Source: Periplaneta americana (Eukaryota > Arthropoda > Insecta > Blattodea > Blattidae). Taken from it: DNA of 64,000 bases. The DNA is taken from contig NC_091126.1 of the NCBI RefSeq assembly GCF_040183065.1, positions 145,106,204-145,170,203 on the forward strand, written 5' to 3'. This document shows positions 1-11,174 of this stretch, in pieces; the stretch's first letter is position 1; the number at the start of each line of letters is the position of its first letter. The notes below the pieces were generated by a model. That model saw only the letters and a list, made by a program, of their open reading frames with translations, searched no databases and was not told the DNA's origin. The position numbers and the translations under genes were made by a program.

Positions 1-155
1 CGAGCATGGGGAAAGATTTCATTAAGAAATATCTGAAATGGAAAGGCGTGATAAAGGAAGATCATCATCCAGCATGCTTGCAGACTATTGTTGGTTTCTT
101 GTAAAATACAGTCTCTGGTCTAATTATAAATAGAAGTCATCCAGAAAATTATTTT
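1..155 (+). pseudogene. C-terminal remnant of a dispersed arthropod ORF
   Basis: Frame 2 reads EHGERFH, a stop, then EISEMERR...MLADYCWFLV. I recognise this as the degenerate C-terminal end of a multi-copy arthropod protein whose copies carry an EHGERFHQDI...ADYCW motif. Its biochemical role is unknown to me; its copy number suggests mobile-element origin. This copy has in-frame stops and its upstream part lies outside the window. Confidence 0.55.
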
Positions 156-492
156 AAATGTAAGTTCAAATTCCGAGATTTTTCTCATTATACGCATGAA
201 CAATTTTTATTGTTGTGTTTTAAACTATGTAACATTATTTTTGTATCCAGTGCACATTTTCCAAGTATTATGAGGCATTTTGAATCCGTATTGTGTTGTA
301 ATTTTATCACTAGCAGTGAAAAATTAAAAACAAATAAGTTTTGTCATTAAAAAATTCAATTCATTTTCCCCGGAAAATGGTACGTGATGGGGCAATTTGT
401 ATTTTAAATTCAGATTTAGGGCACACATATTAGTAATATTCACCTATTTTTATTTCGGAGCAAGACAAAAAGTAAAAATTTGATGTTCAGTG

Positions 493-496
<4 letters not shown>
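156..496. other. AT-rich 3' flank of the preceding remnant
   Basis: No open frame of note. It looks like a 3' untranslated stretch running into the (ATT)n tract, so it may be the 3' end of the same repeat unit. Confidence 0.35.

Positions 497-539
<43 letters not shown>
497..539. repeat. (ATT)n microsatellite
   Basis: Uninterrupted ATT repeats for about 43 bp. The poly-Ile frame on the minus strand is an artefact of this tract. Confidence 0.95.
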
Positions 540-540
<1 letters not shown>

Positions 541-1170
541 TCAAATAAAATATTCCCAGACTGGATTTTGTTCTATTGTACAGTTCTTTACTTTGGCAAA
601 TGGTACAAGTTACAGCGGAAGGAAAACAAAATGTAGTGAATATTGGCAATACTCACACGATTATTCCTGCTTTCCACAAGGAGACTGTTGAACTGTTGAC
701 GCCATTGGTTTGTTATCTGGAAGAAGCAGATTTACAGACTGACACAATACATTTGGTAACACAATGCAATCAGTTACCAGGTTTATATTTATTTAATAGT
801 ACAGTGCGTCCAGCTCGAGTCCGGGCCGGGTGATGGCATGCATGCGCGTCTCACCCGCTGTGTAGTAGGTCACGGTGTTTCCGATGCGTAATTTATGGCA
901 GTTAAAAGGTTACGAAATCTTATTATTTAAAACAGCGGTGACAAAAAGCGGGTGTCGTGATTTACATCGTGTAATCACAGACATTCAAACGGGAGCGAGG
1001 AGTTTCCTGTACATTGATGTGTGTTACATTCACGTAATGAAGGCAAGCAGTGGCGGCATCATGTCGCGCTACAAGCAGAAAGAGGTGGTTTCGTAAAGAA
1101 TGAGACTTTTTTATTGTTTTGTCGGACAAAATGCAATATGTTTACTTTCCTCAGCGGTTTAATTAGGAGT
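540..1170. other. Unassigned, two short unrecognised ORFs
   Basis: Open frames at 576-833 (85 codons) and 875-1096 (73 codons), both + strand. I recognise neither and see no splice-site pair or domain motif. The stretch 810-870 is CpG-richer than its surroundings. Confidence 0.3.
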
Positions 1171-1183
1171 ATATAGAAACATT

Positions 1184-1522
1184 GTCCCGCGCCGTGGCGT
1201 CGTGGCCTAAGGTATCCTGCCTAGGACTCGCGTTACGGAATGCGCGCTGGTTCGAGTCCTCATGGGGGAAGAAATTTTCTCATGAAATTTCGGCCAGTGT
1301 ATGGGAACGGTGCCCAACCAGCATCGTGATGCACTTGGGGACCTTCGATAGGTAGCGAAATCCGGTTGCGAATGCCAGCTATAACGGCTGGGGGGATCAT
1401 CGTGCTAACCACACGATACCTTCATTCTGGTTGGATGATCGTCCACCTCTGCTTCGACATGTGGGCGTGAGGCCAGCAGCCGGCTGGTCGGTCTAGGCCC
1501 TCCACGGGCTGTAGCGCCACGG

Positions 1523-1570
<48 letters not shown>
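1184..1570 (+). mobile_element. tRNA-headed SINE with (ATT)n tail (family A)
   Basis: A tRNA-like head with an A-box-like tract at about 1203-1214 and a clear B box (ggttcgagtcc) at 1249-1259, a long body ending gctgtagcgccacgg, and an (ATT)n tail. It is bounded by a perfect 13-bp target-site duplication, atatagaaacatt, at 1171-1183 and 1571-1583, so insertion was by target-primed reverse transcription. A fragment of the same body recurs near 63563-63625. Confidence 0.9.
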
Positions 1571-1575
<5 letters not shown>

Positions 1576-1607
1576 GAAACATTAATTGCCACGCTGAATA
1601 ATGTATG

Positions 1608-1663
<56 letters not shown>

Positions 1664-1690
1664 GAAACATTAATTGCCACGCTGAATAAT

Positions 1691-1751
<61 letters not shown>
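1571..1751. repeat. Two-copy VNTR built from TSD flank plus (ATT)n
   Basis: The block 1571-1658 (the SINE's right TSD, about 22 bp of flank, then an ATT tract) is repeated directly at 1659-1751. The unit is about 88 bp, probably duplicated by slippage or unequal exchange through the ATT tracts after the SINE inserted. Confidence 0.85.
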
Positions 1752-2410
1752 TGACCACTAAGTATGTGTTTCTTTAATTCTTCTGTACGTGCATGAATAT
1801 TGATATTTTTAGATCTCCCTAGAAGGATAAAATTATAAGGATTTATCTCAATTTTAATCTTCTTAATCTTTACATGAGGGCAGTGGTGTCATGGAGGCCA
1901 TACGGGGCCATACATCGTATGGGAACCTACAATTGTTTTAATTAATCGTATGGGGAAAAGAAAATTTTGTCTATACAGAACCATACGGCATATGGGTGCC
2001 TAAGTTTTGTACGCGGAGACCTGTACAGATCTTAGATCGTTTCTTGCAGTTCCCATTTTGTTTGATGTTCATAAACAAAGATTGTCCACCTCTGCAGCAC
2101 TGGAATCCAGAATTATATAAAATAATGGTTGAAAAATAATAAGTGCTACAAATAAATACTCCAAGATTCTTCGAGACAAGTGTGCATCTCTGGTGGGGTT
2201 ACATGGCGTATTCTTTAATTCAAACTTGTTGTACAATTAAAATGTAGAGCAAAACAATTTCTTTACTTCTTTAACATTAAAACAATCATTAAATGACAGT
2301 CGGAGAGATAGAGAGGGGAGAGTAAATTATATTTCAAGTGAGAAAACAAGGGGTGGGGCGTATGACCAAGAGAAAAATTACTATGACAGCACTATTTATT
2401 AGTTATTCAT

Positions 2411-2458
<48 letters not shown>

Positions 2459-3020
2459 TTGTAGAAAAACTGATTCAATATTATGTGCCAACGAACTGTT
2501 AAACGCCAGGAATTGACATGTCTTAAATCATAGCCAGGAAGAGAAAGATAAGATAAATAGATGTAAGGAAGTCAGCTACCTAATTGGGTTTGAAATATCT
2601 CGTGCTCTAAAGCCTTTTAATAGAACAGAATTTCTCAAAAGAGTAATGATTAAAATATGTTTAAAACTTGCCCATAAGAAGTTTTTAATTTTGAAAAACT
2701 ACGAATTTCTTGACCAAGTATCGAGAGAAGAATTTTAAAAATTCCTGATTATATTCAAGAGGAAAATTAAAAAAAGAAGCAAGAAAAATCGTATATTATT
2801 CACTGGCTCTTGATGACTGCAGTGACATTACTGATACAACAAAGCTTGAGATATTTATCCGCGGGATTGATCAAGATGTTAGTACAGGAACTACCACTGG
2901 TTGTAGTTTTCGTGCCAAGTACCTTTCCTCCGTATCCTTACTTCATAGGCTGTCTGTCGCATGTAATCACTGCAGCTCGAGTTTTGGTCGCCGCTGATTT
3001 AAATACACTGTAGCAAGTAC
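1752..3020. other. Unassigned, with an (AAT)n tract
   Basis: No gene or element recognised. It holds an (AAT)n microsatellite at about 2413-2459 and a short near-palindromic run around 1896-1922 (ccatacggggccatacatcgtatggg). Confidence 0.4.
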
Positions 3021-3170
3021 CAGGTTATTTAACGTCGATGGAATTGGTGACAGCGGGGTAGTATTTGGCGCTGTAGATTTACCTAACATTCAGTTTCAAT
3101 TGGGGATAACCTTGGAAGAAATCCAACCAGGTAATTGGCTCAAGCGGGAATCGAACTCGCGTTCTTGAGT
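3021..3170 (-). mobile_element. Old diverged SINE family B copy, tRNA head missing
   Basis: The order of landmarks matches the younger family B copies elsewhere: a ggttatttaacgtc-like 3' segment, a central a-rich tract, then the reverse-complement B box (gggaatcgaactcgcg) at about 3146-3161. Identity is low, so this is an old insertion. Confidence 0.6.
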
Positions 3171-3522
3171 AATTAGAAATGACACAAAACGCGAAACAAC
3201 TGAAAGAATACAGACAACTGAGCGATTGGCCTATCGGTTAGAGTCGTGCATAACCGGTTACGGATAAATAGAAATGATATATTGCTACTGAACGCCTGGC
3301 GCTATAGACAGTATGCGAAGCTCTTCCATCTCGCGGAGTAGTCCAATGTTCGGTTAAACGATTGTCCGAGTCTTTCTCGAGTGGACGGCTCTGGGTCATG
3401 AAAGACAGATAATGTTGAGCCATCCAGGAGTTCCAAGAATCGTTGCAAGGACGCGATTATCATCGTGTACCTTTCAATTGATATTTCCTCCTCTTCCCAT
3501 CGATTGATTGATTGATCGATCT
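3171..3522. other. Unassigned, possible tRNA-like trace
   Basis: The stretch around 3220-3265 (gattggcctatcggttagag) resembles a tRNA A box, but I see no matching B box or cloverleaf, so I leave it unassigned. Confidence 0.25.
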
Positions 3523-3591
3523 ATTCATTCATTCATTCATTCATTCATTCATTCATTCATTCATTCATTCATTCATTCATTCATTCATTCA
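3523..3591. repeat. (ATTC)n microsatellite
   Basis: Tetranucleotide ATTC repeats for about 69 bp, preceded by a short related GATT run at 3501-3520. Confidence 0.95.
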
Positions 3592-4354
3592 GCAGTCCAG
3601 GTATTGCAACAGCACGCATCATGAAGCTACAGTTACTAGAGCTTGATAGTGCTTTTATTTTTGTTAATAACATTTTATCAACAGTAATCTCACTAGACGT
3701 TTTGATTTATCTAGAGAAAATCAAAACTCGAGTGGGATTTAATTGACTATTACACGATTAGAAGAAAGTATATAAAGATTAGAAATAACGAAACTCCAAT
3801 ACAATAAAATATTAATTGACTTACGAAAATACAACTGTCTTCAAATGTATTATTGCACCATCTCAACATTACAGATATTACGCTAGATGCATGCTAGATG
3901 GCAGTAGTGTCTTTATACAGACACTGTAATGATTACTATTCAATAAATCTAAATATTAAACAATCTCTGATACGTGACTATCCATAATATCATATAGCAG
4001 AAGTTCTTTTTATCCTCTCAGAGCAGAAGCTATAACATAACCTAACTAATATACACAAGTGTTAGAAAAGTTTTAATTTACGACGATGACATAAAAAATA
4101 AACATGAATAATTTTAAAAGGAATAATTATTGAATGTACAATTTTCAAATTTGAATGTGGTTGGTGATTCAATTGCTGTTATATTGGACGTGTGCATAAT
4201 AGAAGTGGAACTCGTTGATTTAGGCCTACATGGTGTATTCAACTTATTCAGGATTTCCGAATGGTGCTCTTCATTTATTTGTAAATTGGATTTCAGAAGA
4301 TGCATAGGTATGATCAGTGATTTTTATTAATTCTTGTTCTTGAATGCCAATGCG
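3592..4354. other. Unassigned AT-rich sequence
   Basis: Short overlapping frames on both strands at 4114-4330 have no recognisable motif. Nothing else seen. Confidence 0.3.
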
Positions 4355-4512
4355 AGTCATATTTGAAACTGCTGTGCATCGACTGGAGTGGTTTGTAATT
4401 TTATATATATTTTTGACGTCCAGACCAGCGCAGTTTCAAATGTTGGCAAACAAAGAAACAAATGCTAGGGACACGATAAAATTAAACAAATGCTAGGGAC
4501 GCGATAAAATTG
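4355..4512. repeat. Imperfect inverted repeat and 28-bp direct duplication
   Basis: An inverted pair built on atttgaaactgc lies at about 4360-4385 and 4415-4442. A direct two-copy repeat of about 28 bp (acaaatgctagggac...gataaaatt) follows at 4458-4511. This may be the end of a decayed DNA transposon, but no partner terminus was found. Confidence 0.5.
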
Positions 4513-4959
4513 TGCGATAAGCAGCCATGATTGGTTGAAATACGTCCTTTCGTACCGTTTTATTGGTCAAAAGTAGTATGACGTAGTAAGAGTGTAATAG
4601 TCTCCTTAAAAACGATTTATTAGTGAAGTAATAATACATCCACTTAGAATAATTAAAAGACATAGGCTATATTAACAACTACTCTTTTAGAGGTAGCATA
4701 TGCATTTTGAGATTAAAGTATGAACGTGTATACTTATTTGCTCTTCTATTTTGTAAGTAATTGTAATTGATTTTATTCTTGTATTTGTTCACATATCAGA
4801 TTTAATCCATGCATTACGCTTATTTCCTTTGCTGTCACCGGTGTCCATTAGTTGAATTATATATTAGATATAAAGGTAAATGAACCAAAGTGTCCAATCA
4901 ATTATAATCCTATTTAAAGCTAACACGTTTTTTAATTAGAAAAAGTAAATTTCCTTTAA

Positions 4960-5335
4960 TTGTTACTCCATTTGTGTAGTTAGAAAATGTCATCAGAGTT
5001 CCTGTATGAAGTGCGCTTGATATATCGGTTGCTGAATCACTAGTTCTACTGTCATTCTCATCATCGCCTTTACTATGTTCATCATCACCATTATAACTTT
5101 CGCCACTGTAATCATCCATTCTCTTTCCTTGTGTGTTGAGGGTTACTTACGTCTCAGCTCGCAACTGACTACTAGGCATATTGTCAATTGTAGGGTTCTT
5201 TTCATCACCAGAATCCTCATCACTTACGTTACCACACGCATTTGTTGGTGTTAAAATGGTGATGGAAATGTCATTACACTTGGGTATAGCAACTTGGTCG
5301 TCCTGAATCATTTGTAAGGCTTCATTTAGTGAAAA
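4960..5335 (-). pseudogene. piggyBac-like transposase N-terminal relic
   Basis: Read on the minus strand from about 5335: FSLNEALQMIQDD, then SDEDSGDEKNPTIDNMPSSQ (ending at the LRAE that follows), then an acidic Ser/Asp-rich stretch. SDEDSGDE followed by a conserved NxxxxQLxAE motif is typical of piggyBac-derived transposase N-termini (PGBD/DDE_Tnp_1_7 class). The frame changes between the two blocks and the catalytic core is absent, so it is a fragment. An N-terminal exon domesticated by the host is a less likely alternative. Confidence 0.6.
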
Positions 5336-5524
5336 CCTCCGATAATAAAATAAGTACTACCAGTCTCACGAAATGTCCCCTCTTATGACTGACGTACTAC
5401 ATGTAGTACGCCTGACTTTACCATGATATGGGATAATCTTAAATTATAAATTGAATCCAATTATGCATTATTATATACGAAGTACATCATACGAGTATGC
5501 CCTATCAATATCAAAGGCATTATA

Positions 5525-6768
5525 CAGGGACATCATTTTATTTTTACTTCAATTTTTATTGTAACTGAGTTTTTGAATGTACTTCACTCCCACTGCCAGT
5601 AGCAAACTTCTACACACAACCAAAGCCGCAATACTGTATTTAATGCAGTTAAAGTAGTCTACGATCATGGTAAACAACACAGAGTGTGTGAGTATAGTAT
5701 GTGTCCAGAAATATGATCGCATTTTTCAGTGAAGAAAGAACATTCATTCACTATTGAATCATATTTTCGACAGGTACTGTGCGTCAGTTTAGTTACGTCG
5801 CATTCCGGCTTCCCCCACCCGTTTCTGCTGCTCCTCTGTAAAGGCTAGTGGCTGGGCTGTCTTAGCTCTTTTCTGAAATCATTTGCTATTAGGAATTGGA
5901 CTTCTACGTAATATTATACAACTATTTGAAATAATTTAAATAAAAGGACCTCGTTAAGTAAGTGTCACGTGATTTCCCCCCTTTCTAAGACCTTCCTACA
6001 TAACCATATGGACGGACAGTAAATAGCATATATCAGTAAATTTATCTATACGGATCGGGTAGAAGTGAAAATTGAAATGACAGTACGTAAGGTACACTGT
6101 TATAGAGTAGGTACAGAATTATTTCAATAGACGTAGGAATATGGCTCCCCCATGTCGCCTGATTTGAGTGCTTTGCATTATTTCTTTGGGGTTACTGTAA
6201 AACAATTGTGTTTTCTAAACATCCTTTAGCAATAGAATTAAATAATTACATTCAAGAAACCATACATTCAATTTCAGAAGATATGCTTGAAAACGTTTTT
6301 GATAATATGCACAAAAGAACTGAAGTCTTTATCGAAATGAACGACCATCATTTTCAATAATTTATTTAAATATCCATATTTTGATTATTTTTAAAATTCA
6401 AATTCACTGTAAATATTGTATGCTAATGTGCTGTAGACAGTATACTGTACATTGCATAATAAATGCGTCCGATTGGATAGTTCAGTTACTGAGTAAAAAC
6501 ACTTACTGTTAATGTACTATATTGTGATTAAATAAAAACCCGACGAAAATGATCAAACTCAAAATAGTAACATTTCCTAGTTTACGTAAACGGATGCACT
6601 ACTTTTCTTCCCTCCTATACCTAGTAAAGTTATTTGTATTGCATTTTACACTAGTGTCGTCAAATTTTGGTTGTGGAAGTAAACAGTGTTTCCGGTTCTT
6701 AATCTTTAATCCAAAGGTATAGTCAGGTTAATATCGGAAATGTTAGTAAAAACAAAATGATGTCCCTG
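5525..6768 (+). mobile_element. Decayed Tc1/mariner-type element, copy 1
   Basis: Terminal inverted repeats of about 24 bp start CAGGGACATCATTTTATTTT, with one mismatch between ends, and abut a TA dinucleotide on each side (5523-5524 and 6769-6770). Length 1244 bp is normal for a Tc1/mariner element. The transposase C-terminus survives at 6145-6360. A second copy of the family in the opposite orientation lies at 23995-25031. Confidence 0.85.
6145..6360 (+). pseudogene. Transposase C-terminus in copy 1
   Basis: SPDLSALHYFFG followed, after a frame change near 6205, by KHPLAIELNNYIQETIHSIS, then EDMLENVFDNMHKRTE and a terminal HHFQ stop. This matches the SPDLxPLDFFLWG...HF end of insect Tc1/mariner transposases that carry the third catalytic Asp. 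The N-terminal two thirds of the element no longer reads. Confidence 0.75.
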
Positions 6769-7024
6769 TACCTACAGCATGCGATATATACCGACTTCGA
6801 GAATAACACGTTCTGCTTCACAGCTATGACTCACACACATATATTCACAACAATGACTATGACAGACTGAACTTTAAGAACAAAAATTGAAGCCAATTTA
6901 TAACACCTAAAGATTAGGGTATCATGGTTGCCAACTGTGAAAATCTTACACAACAAAGTAAAAAAAAAAAAAATAAATAAAACGTTCGGTGTCCTATATA
7001 GAGGAAGTCAGTCTTATATGAGTT

Positions 7025-7257
7025 CTGCAGTGCTGGGGGAAAAGTGACATAAGTCAGTTTCCACAAACCTTTTCTGATAATTTATTGACAACTTACACTG
7101 GTTTATGTCGATCTGATTTTTTTCCGTATGAATTATTGTAATGGGAGAAATACTTATGTGTTTTTTTCTAAGCGAGCAGATGTTCCGTAAGTTGTCAATA
7201 AATTATCAAAAAAGGTTTGTGGAAACTGACTTATGTCACTTTTCCCAAGCACTGCAG
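7025..7257. mobile_element. Short inverted-repeat MITE, copy 1
   Basis: A 233-bp element with about 72-bp arms beginning CTGCAGTGCT. The arms match with few differences and surround a short spacer. A 232-bp copy lies at 45972-46203. The duplicated target is unclear (3 bp at most), so I do not assign a superfamily. Confidence 0.85.
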
Positions 7258-7261
7258 GTTA

Positions 7262-7479
7262 TAAGTAATCATTTAACTTAAGTTGTCATCTAGTTTAAGT
7301 TTTCAAGTTCGATAAATAATCCTCTGGCTTATGCATATTTTTCTTTTCGATTTTGTCTTAGGTTTACTTATAACTTCCTTTTCTATTAACATTATTTTAT
7401 CATGTATTTCCTTTTTTATCCTCTGGTTGAGTGGAAGAGAAGACCTTACGGCTTTAACTCTGCCAGAAAAAAATAAAGC

Positions 7480-7532
<53 letters not shown>
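7262..7532 (+). mobile_element. LINE 3' end with hairpin and (ATT)n tail
   Basis: An AT-rich 3' UTR ends in a hairpin built around gagaagaccttacggcttta at 7438-7457, then ctctgccagaaaaaaataaagc and an (ATT)n tail (about 7483-7531). The same hairpin closes the next element at 8470-8508. Confidence 0.65.
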
Positions 7533-8524
7533 TAGTAACAGCGACAATCTTTTTCTTTCCCTCAATCTGTCAATCAATACGAAGTTTAAGAATAGAATTT
7601 GAATTGTTAAAATCGTTAATATCAGAGGTTTACCCGAAACGCTTTCGGAATTTATAATTCCAAATAGCACAGTACATACTTTCGTTGAAATCAATGAAGT
7701 CCTGGCTTCGAATTAGCCACTTGTAACTTTCGAAAATCCTAAATAAATTAGAGATAACCTAAGATTACAAAAGAATTTCAAGAGGGATAAACATTTTTTG
7801 GAATTATCCAGTGTTGAATTAAATAACCTCTACTCTATAGGCTACAGAATGTCAACGAAATCTACCCGTTAGTGTATATAGTGTAAATAACAATTTACTC
7901 ATTATACCCTACCACAAGACATCTTTATATTCTCCATCTTATACAGTTTCAGTTGCTAGAAATTGGAACTCGCTACCGAGTGATGTAAGGGGTTGTTGGA
8001 CAATAACTTCATTTAGGTCAAAATTACATAAATTCTTACTTAACAAATTAATTGTGATTAATATTTATTACATATAATGAAACTAACATCTGTCCATTCT
8101 TATTATTATCATTAATTTCTCTAAATAGATTTACAAAACCTCTAATGGCAATTACATTAATATTCTCATTATAGAAATATATTTTAGATTTATATATATG
8201 TATTTTTTCTCCCTGTAACATAGTTCTAGTAAGCTTATATTAAATTAATTTTCATCATATTACTAGCTATCTCAAATCTCAAATTAATTATAATTGATTG
8301 AATTAAATTAGCTCATAAATTAAGTTACTACTTTACCTTATAGGTTTATCTAAATTTAAATAAATTTGTAGTCTACTAGTCATTAAAACTTAACTGAGAA
8401 TATTGCTGGAGAACCTTTTAAGTGTAGTGTAAACATTCGTAATTTAAATATGTATTGTATTGATTAAGGCTGGTTGAGTGGAAGAGAAGGCCTTATGGCC
8501 TTAACTCTGCCAGCGAAAATAAAA

Positions 8525-8564
<40 letters not shown>
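7533..8564 (+). mobile_element. 5'-truncated LINE with (ATT)n tail
   Basis: A retroposed 3' end comprising the reverse transcriptase C-terminus at 7901-8077, a 390-bp 3' UTR, the gagaaggccttatggcctta hairpin at 8481-8500, and an (ATT)n tail at about 8525-8564. The 5' boundary is not certain. Confidence 0.65.
7901..8077 (+). pseudogene. LINE reverse transcriptase C-terminus
   Basis: The frame reads SLYSPSYTVSVARNWNSLPS, then DVRG...TSFRSKLHKFLLNK and a stop. The YSxSFTVSAxRxWNSLPxxIR...FKxxL pattern is the usual C-terminal tail of CR1/L2/Jockey-type LINE reverse transcriptases. Upstream catalytic domains are absent. Confidence 0.7.
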
Positions 8565-8566
<2 letters not shown>

Positions 8567-8932
8567 AAGGATTAGTTGTACACAGACAACAGACGGTATG
8601 CCAGAATTCACGGCTGTAAACGTTTATTTTCTTTAATGAAAGTATCGGTATTTAATTCTTTTTCCAGCGTGATAATAATTCATCTTTAGGATTTCTACAA
8701 TAAGATTTTTTTTTCCATTTCAAAATATTGAAATTTCGTTTTCACGATTTCAATTAAACCACATTTATCAGTATCAGAAATGATTATGGATAGTAATTAG
8801 TAACAATATGTTCGAAAAATAACTCTCTTTTGCTCGAAATATTTTCAAAAGTGCAAATAATATATCAAATTAAGATACCTAAGACTTATTTCCGAACGAT
8901 AGGGCCTATATAAGAAAATATTCATTATGGTC
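8565..8932. other. Unassigned AT-rich sequence
   Basis: No ORF, repeat or element recognised. Confidence 0.3.
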
Positions 8933-9659
8933 TACAGTCAACTCTGGATATAGTGAACATTCGGCTAAAGTGAACCTAAACCTTTGGTCCCGACCCGCAT
9001 ACATTAAAAAGTACATTAATATTTCCGTTTATAGTGAATTCTCGCTTCGGTTATAGTGAACCTTGTATCCTGACAAATTCGTATTTGAAGTCAGACCTTC
9101 TTGTGTAAAATTGTAAGAATGGGTTGAGAATAACATTCTAAGTTTCTTACTCCATTAGTCAAAGGACAAAGGTAGAATTAGTGATTCCTAGATAATGAGC
9201 TGTACTGTAAATTCAGGCAACGCGTGATGACCTTGCCTCACTCCACTGTCGAAGGGTTGACATTCTGTTCTCAGGCACTCTACTGTTATTTCTAATCCTC
9301 CACTGTCAAAGGGTTGCCTTTTGTTCTCAGAAATTTTTCCATTATGTCGGATAGCATCGAAACAACGGAAAATGAAATTGCCTTCTTTTATTAAAAGGGG
9401 ACGGACATTATGTCCAGAGCATAAATGAAGATAGATTTCGATGGCTTTCAAACTCCATTAACCTTCTTCCAGTTTCCATTAAGTGGCCCGGAAAATTCCA
9501 ATGCTGAGTATATACACAGTCACACCATAACAGCGTTTGTCATTTCTACCTGACCAGTCTGTTTCTAGTGTTCCAAAAAGTGGATGTACTTCACATATTC
9601 ATTTTGTATGACGTCTCGCCCATCTCATTGAATATTACACGGCTACTATGAAGTAGCCA

Positions 9660-9812
9660 ATATGTATTATTACTATTTAATACGAGAAAAATTCGTACCG
9701 GCACCGGGAATCGGACCCAGGACCTCTCAGCTCTGCGCACTGAGCGCTCTTTCCAACTGAGCTATGCCGGGACACGATCCACGGAGCCGGCCGAACCCCT
9801 CTCGTAATGCTT
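9660..9812 (-). mobile_element. tRNA-headed SINE nested in the Tigger element
   Basis: On the minus strand the head reads ggcatagctcagttggaaag (A box) and gggtccgattcccggtgccgg (B box plus acceptor-like end). The anticodon arm has a 9-nt loop and there is no clean 7-bp acceptor, so it is a SINE head and not a working tRNA. The 3' (left) limit is uncertain. Confidence 0.65.
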
Positions 9813-9866
9813 TTTACGGCCTTACTACCTGCATTTGAGACGATACAAGTCATGTACTGTATAAAA

Positions 9867-9990
9867 ATGTCGAAGCGTAAAGTGGTTTCCTTGAAAGATA
9901 AGGCGAATATTATAAGTGGCATTGAGCGTGGTCTTTCCCAAGAGGACGTGGGTCGCATAGTTTAAGTAAATCAACTGTGAGTAACAGTGT
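9867..9990 (+). pseudogene. CENP-B/psq-type N-terminus of Tigger transposase
   Basis: ATG at 9867 opens MSKRKVVSLKDKANIISGIE, then RGLSQEDVGR. After a frame change near 9960 it reads LSKSTVSN. This is the helix-turn-helix start of pogo/Tigger transposases (KRK...L..K..I...IE.G....VA...G.SKSTVSN). The right TIR follows only about 150 bp later, so the catalytic region has been deleted. Confidence 0.75.
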
Positions 9991-10139
9991 ACAGTGTAAT
10001 CCATTCCACAAAAATGAAATCTTTTATTTCCTTGTTCACAATTTCATTCATTTCTGTCATTTAAGGTTAGGAGAGAGACACTTCGGATATAGTGAACGAA
10101 ATATGCAAGTCCGCAGGGGTTCACTATATCCGGAGTCGA

Positions 10140-10142
<3 letters not shown>

Positions 10143-10191
<49 letters not shown>
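10143..10191. repeat. (TA)n microsatellite at the Tigger border
   Basis: About 49 bp of TA repeats beginning exactly at the TA target duplication of the Tigger-like element, as if the duplicated TA seeded the tract. Confidence 0.9.
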
Positions 10192-10194
<3 letters not shown>

Positions 10195-10791
10195 ACAAAA
10201 ATATTACTTGTTGGAAACAATTATTTGTGCTATACCCCATTAGTGTTAAGATGTAATGTTATATAACTGGTATTTTTATCTGTTACCTTTGATAGTACTA
10301 CGAGTGCCATAACCATTGTAGCTACACAACTTAATATTCATCCTAACAAGAAATCACAGATCACTTCCCAATGAAAAAGAAAATTGCTGCACGCTTATTT
10401 AAGAAAAATTACCAATAATGACAAACAAAATTAGAAGAACTTCGATTTCATTTTGTCAGTGAAGTAGTCTTGCAATGACACACATTAAACACACACACAT
10501 ATATCCTTTTCAGTCCCGAATTTACAATTTTTGGGGGAAAAAAAAGGTCACATCATTCTGGGGTTCCAAATATCCCAAATCAAGTCTTCACAGAAAATCA
10601 AATTTTGGGGAAATTTTGACTTCTTTGTGCCCCAAAATTTTGAATGTAATTTATAAATCTGGCATAGAAATGTTGCAAAAGTGATACTCTTCATTTCTAT
10701 CAAATTTAATTATTCAAAATTTCAAAACTATCCAAGATACTGCAAAAAATTTAAAATAAAATTATGTATAGTATACGATACACCAGGACTG
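10192..10791. other. Unassigned AT-rich sequence
   Basis: ORFs at 10475-10684 and 10681-10866 show no known motif. The stretch 10520-10640 contains repeated ttttgggg-like words but no clear repeat unit. Confidence 0.3.
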
Positions 10792-10800
10792 AAGAGGATA

Positions 10801-11061
10801 TTTTTTTTTTATTTTATTGGGTTATTTTACGACGCTTTATCAACATCTAGGTTATTTAGCGTCTGAATGAAATAAAGGTGATAATGCCGGTGAAATGAGT
10901 CCGGGCTCCAGCACCGAAAGTTACCCAGCATTTGCTCGTATTGGGTTGAGGGAAAACCCCGGAAAAAACCTGAACCAGGTAACTTACCCCGACCGGGAAT
11001 CGAACCCGGGCCACCTGGTTTCGTGGCCAGACGTGCTAACCGTTACTCCACAGGTGTGGAC
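10801..11061 (-). mobile_element. SINE family B, full length
   Basis: Minus-strand tRNA head at the right end: cacctgtggagtaacggtta, then B box gggttcgattcccgg. The body ends ...aaataacctagatgttgataaagcgtcg and a T-rich (A-tail) left end. Flanked by a perfect 9-bp duplication, aagaggata (10792-10800 and 11062-11070). A (TA)n tract follows to about 11099. Confidence 0.92.
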
Positions 11062-11065
11062 AAGA

Positions 11066-11101
<36 letters not shown>

Positions 11102-11174
11102 TCACAAACGTTTTTGTATTGTCAAATTTCTCGGATAACCGCAGAGAATCTATGAAACATAAGCTACTGTAATC

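Larger units (their letters stand above)
8935..10142 (+). mobile_element. Tigger/pogo-like element, internally decayed
   Basis: Ends CAGTCAACTCTGGATATAGT and, in reverse complement, CAGTCGACTCCGGATATAGT. Both abut TA (8933-8934 and 10143-10144), as expected of the pogo/Tigger branch of Tc1/mariner. A CENP-B-type N-terminus survives near the right end, and most of the transposase is missing. Two local direct repeats of about 33 bp lie at 9243-9275 and 9299-9331, 56 bp apart. A tRNA-headed SINE sits inside. Confidence 0.8.

Noticed and set aside
440-649. Minus-strand frame with a poly-isoleucine run
   Set aside because: It is the translation of the (ATT)n tract. The same applies to poly-Leu/Ile/Asn frames at 7331-7694, 20618-20803, 26618-26920, 41623-41871 and 51159-51509, and to the Tyr/Ile runs of (TA)n.
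3210-3430. Possible tRNA-derived element at 3220-3265
   Set aside because: Only an A-box-like word is present; no B box, tail or TSD.
9684-9790. tRNA-like sequence that might be a real tRNA gene
   Set aside because: The anticodon loop would be 9 nt, the acceptor stem is incomplete, and it continues into a SINE-like body. Other A/B-box hits (1203, 11000, 26760, 28990, 45600, 47745, 59330) are also SINE heads.
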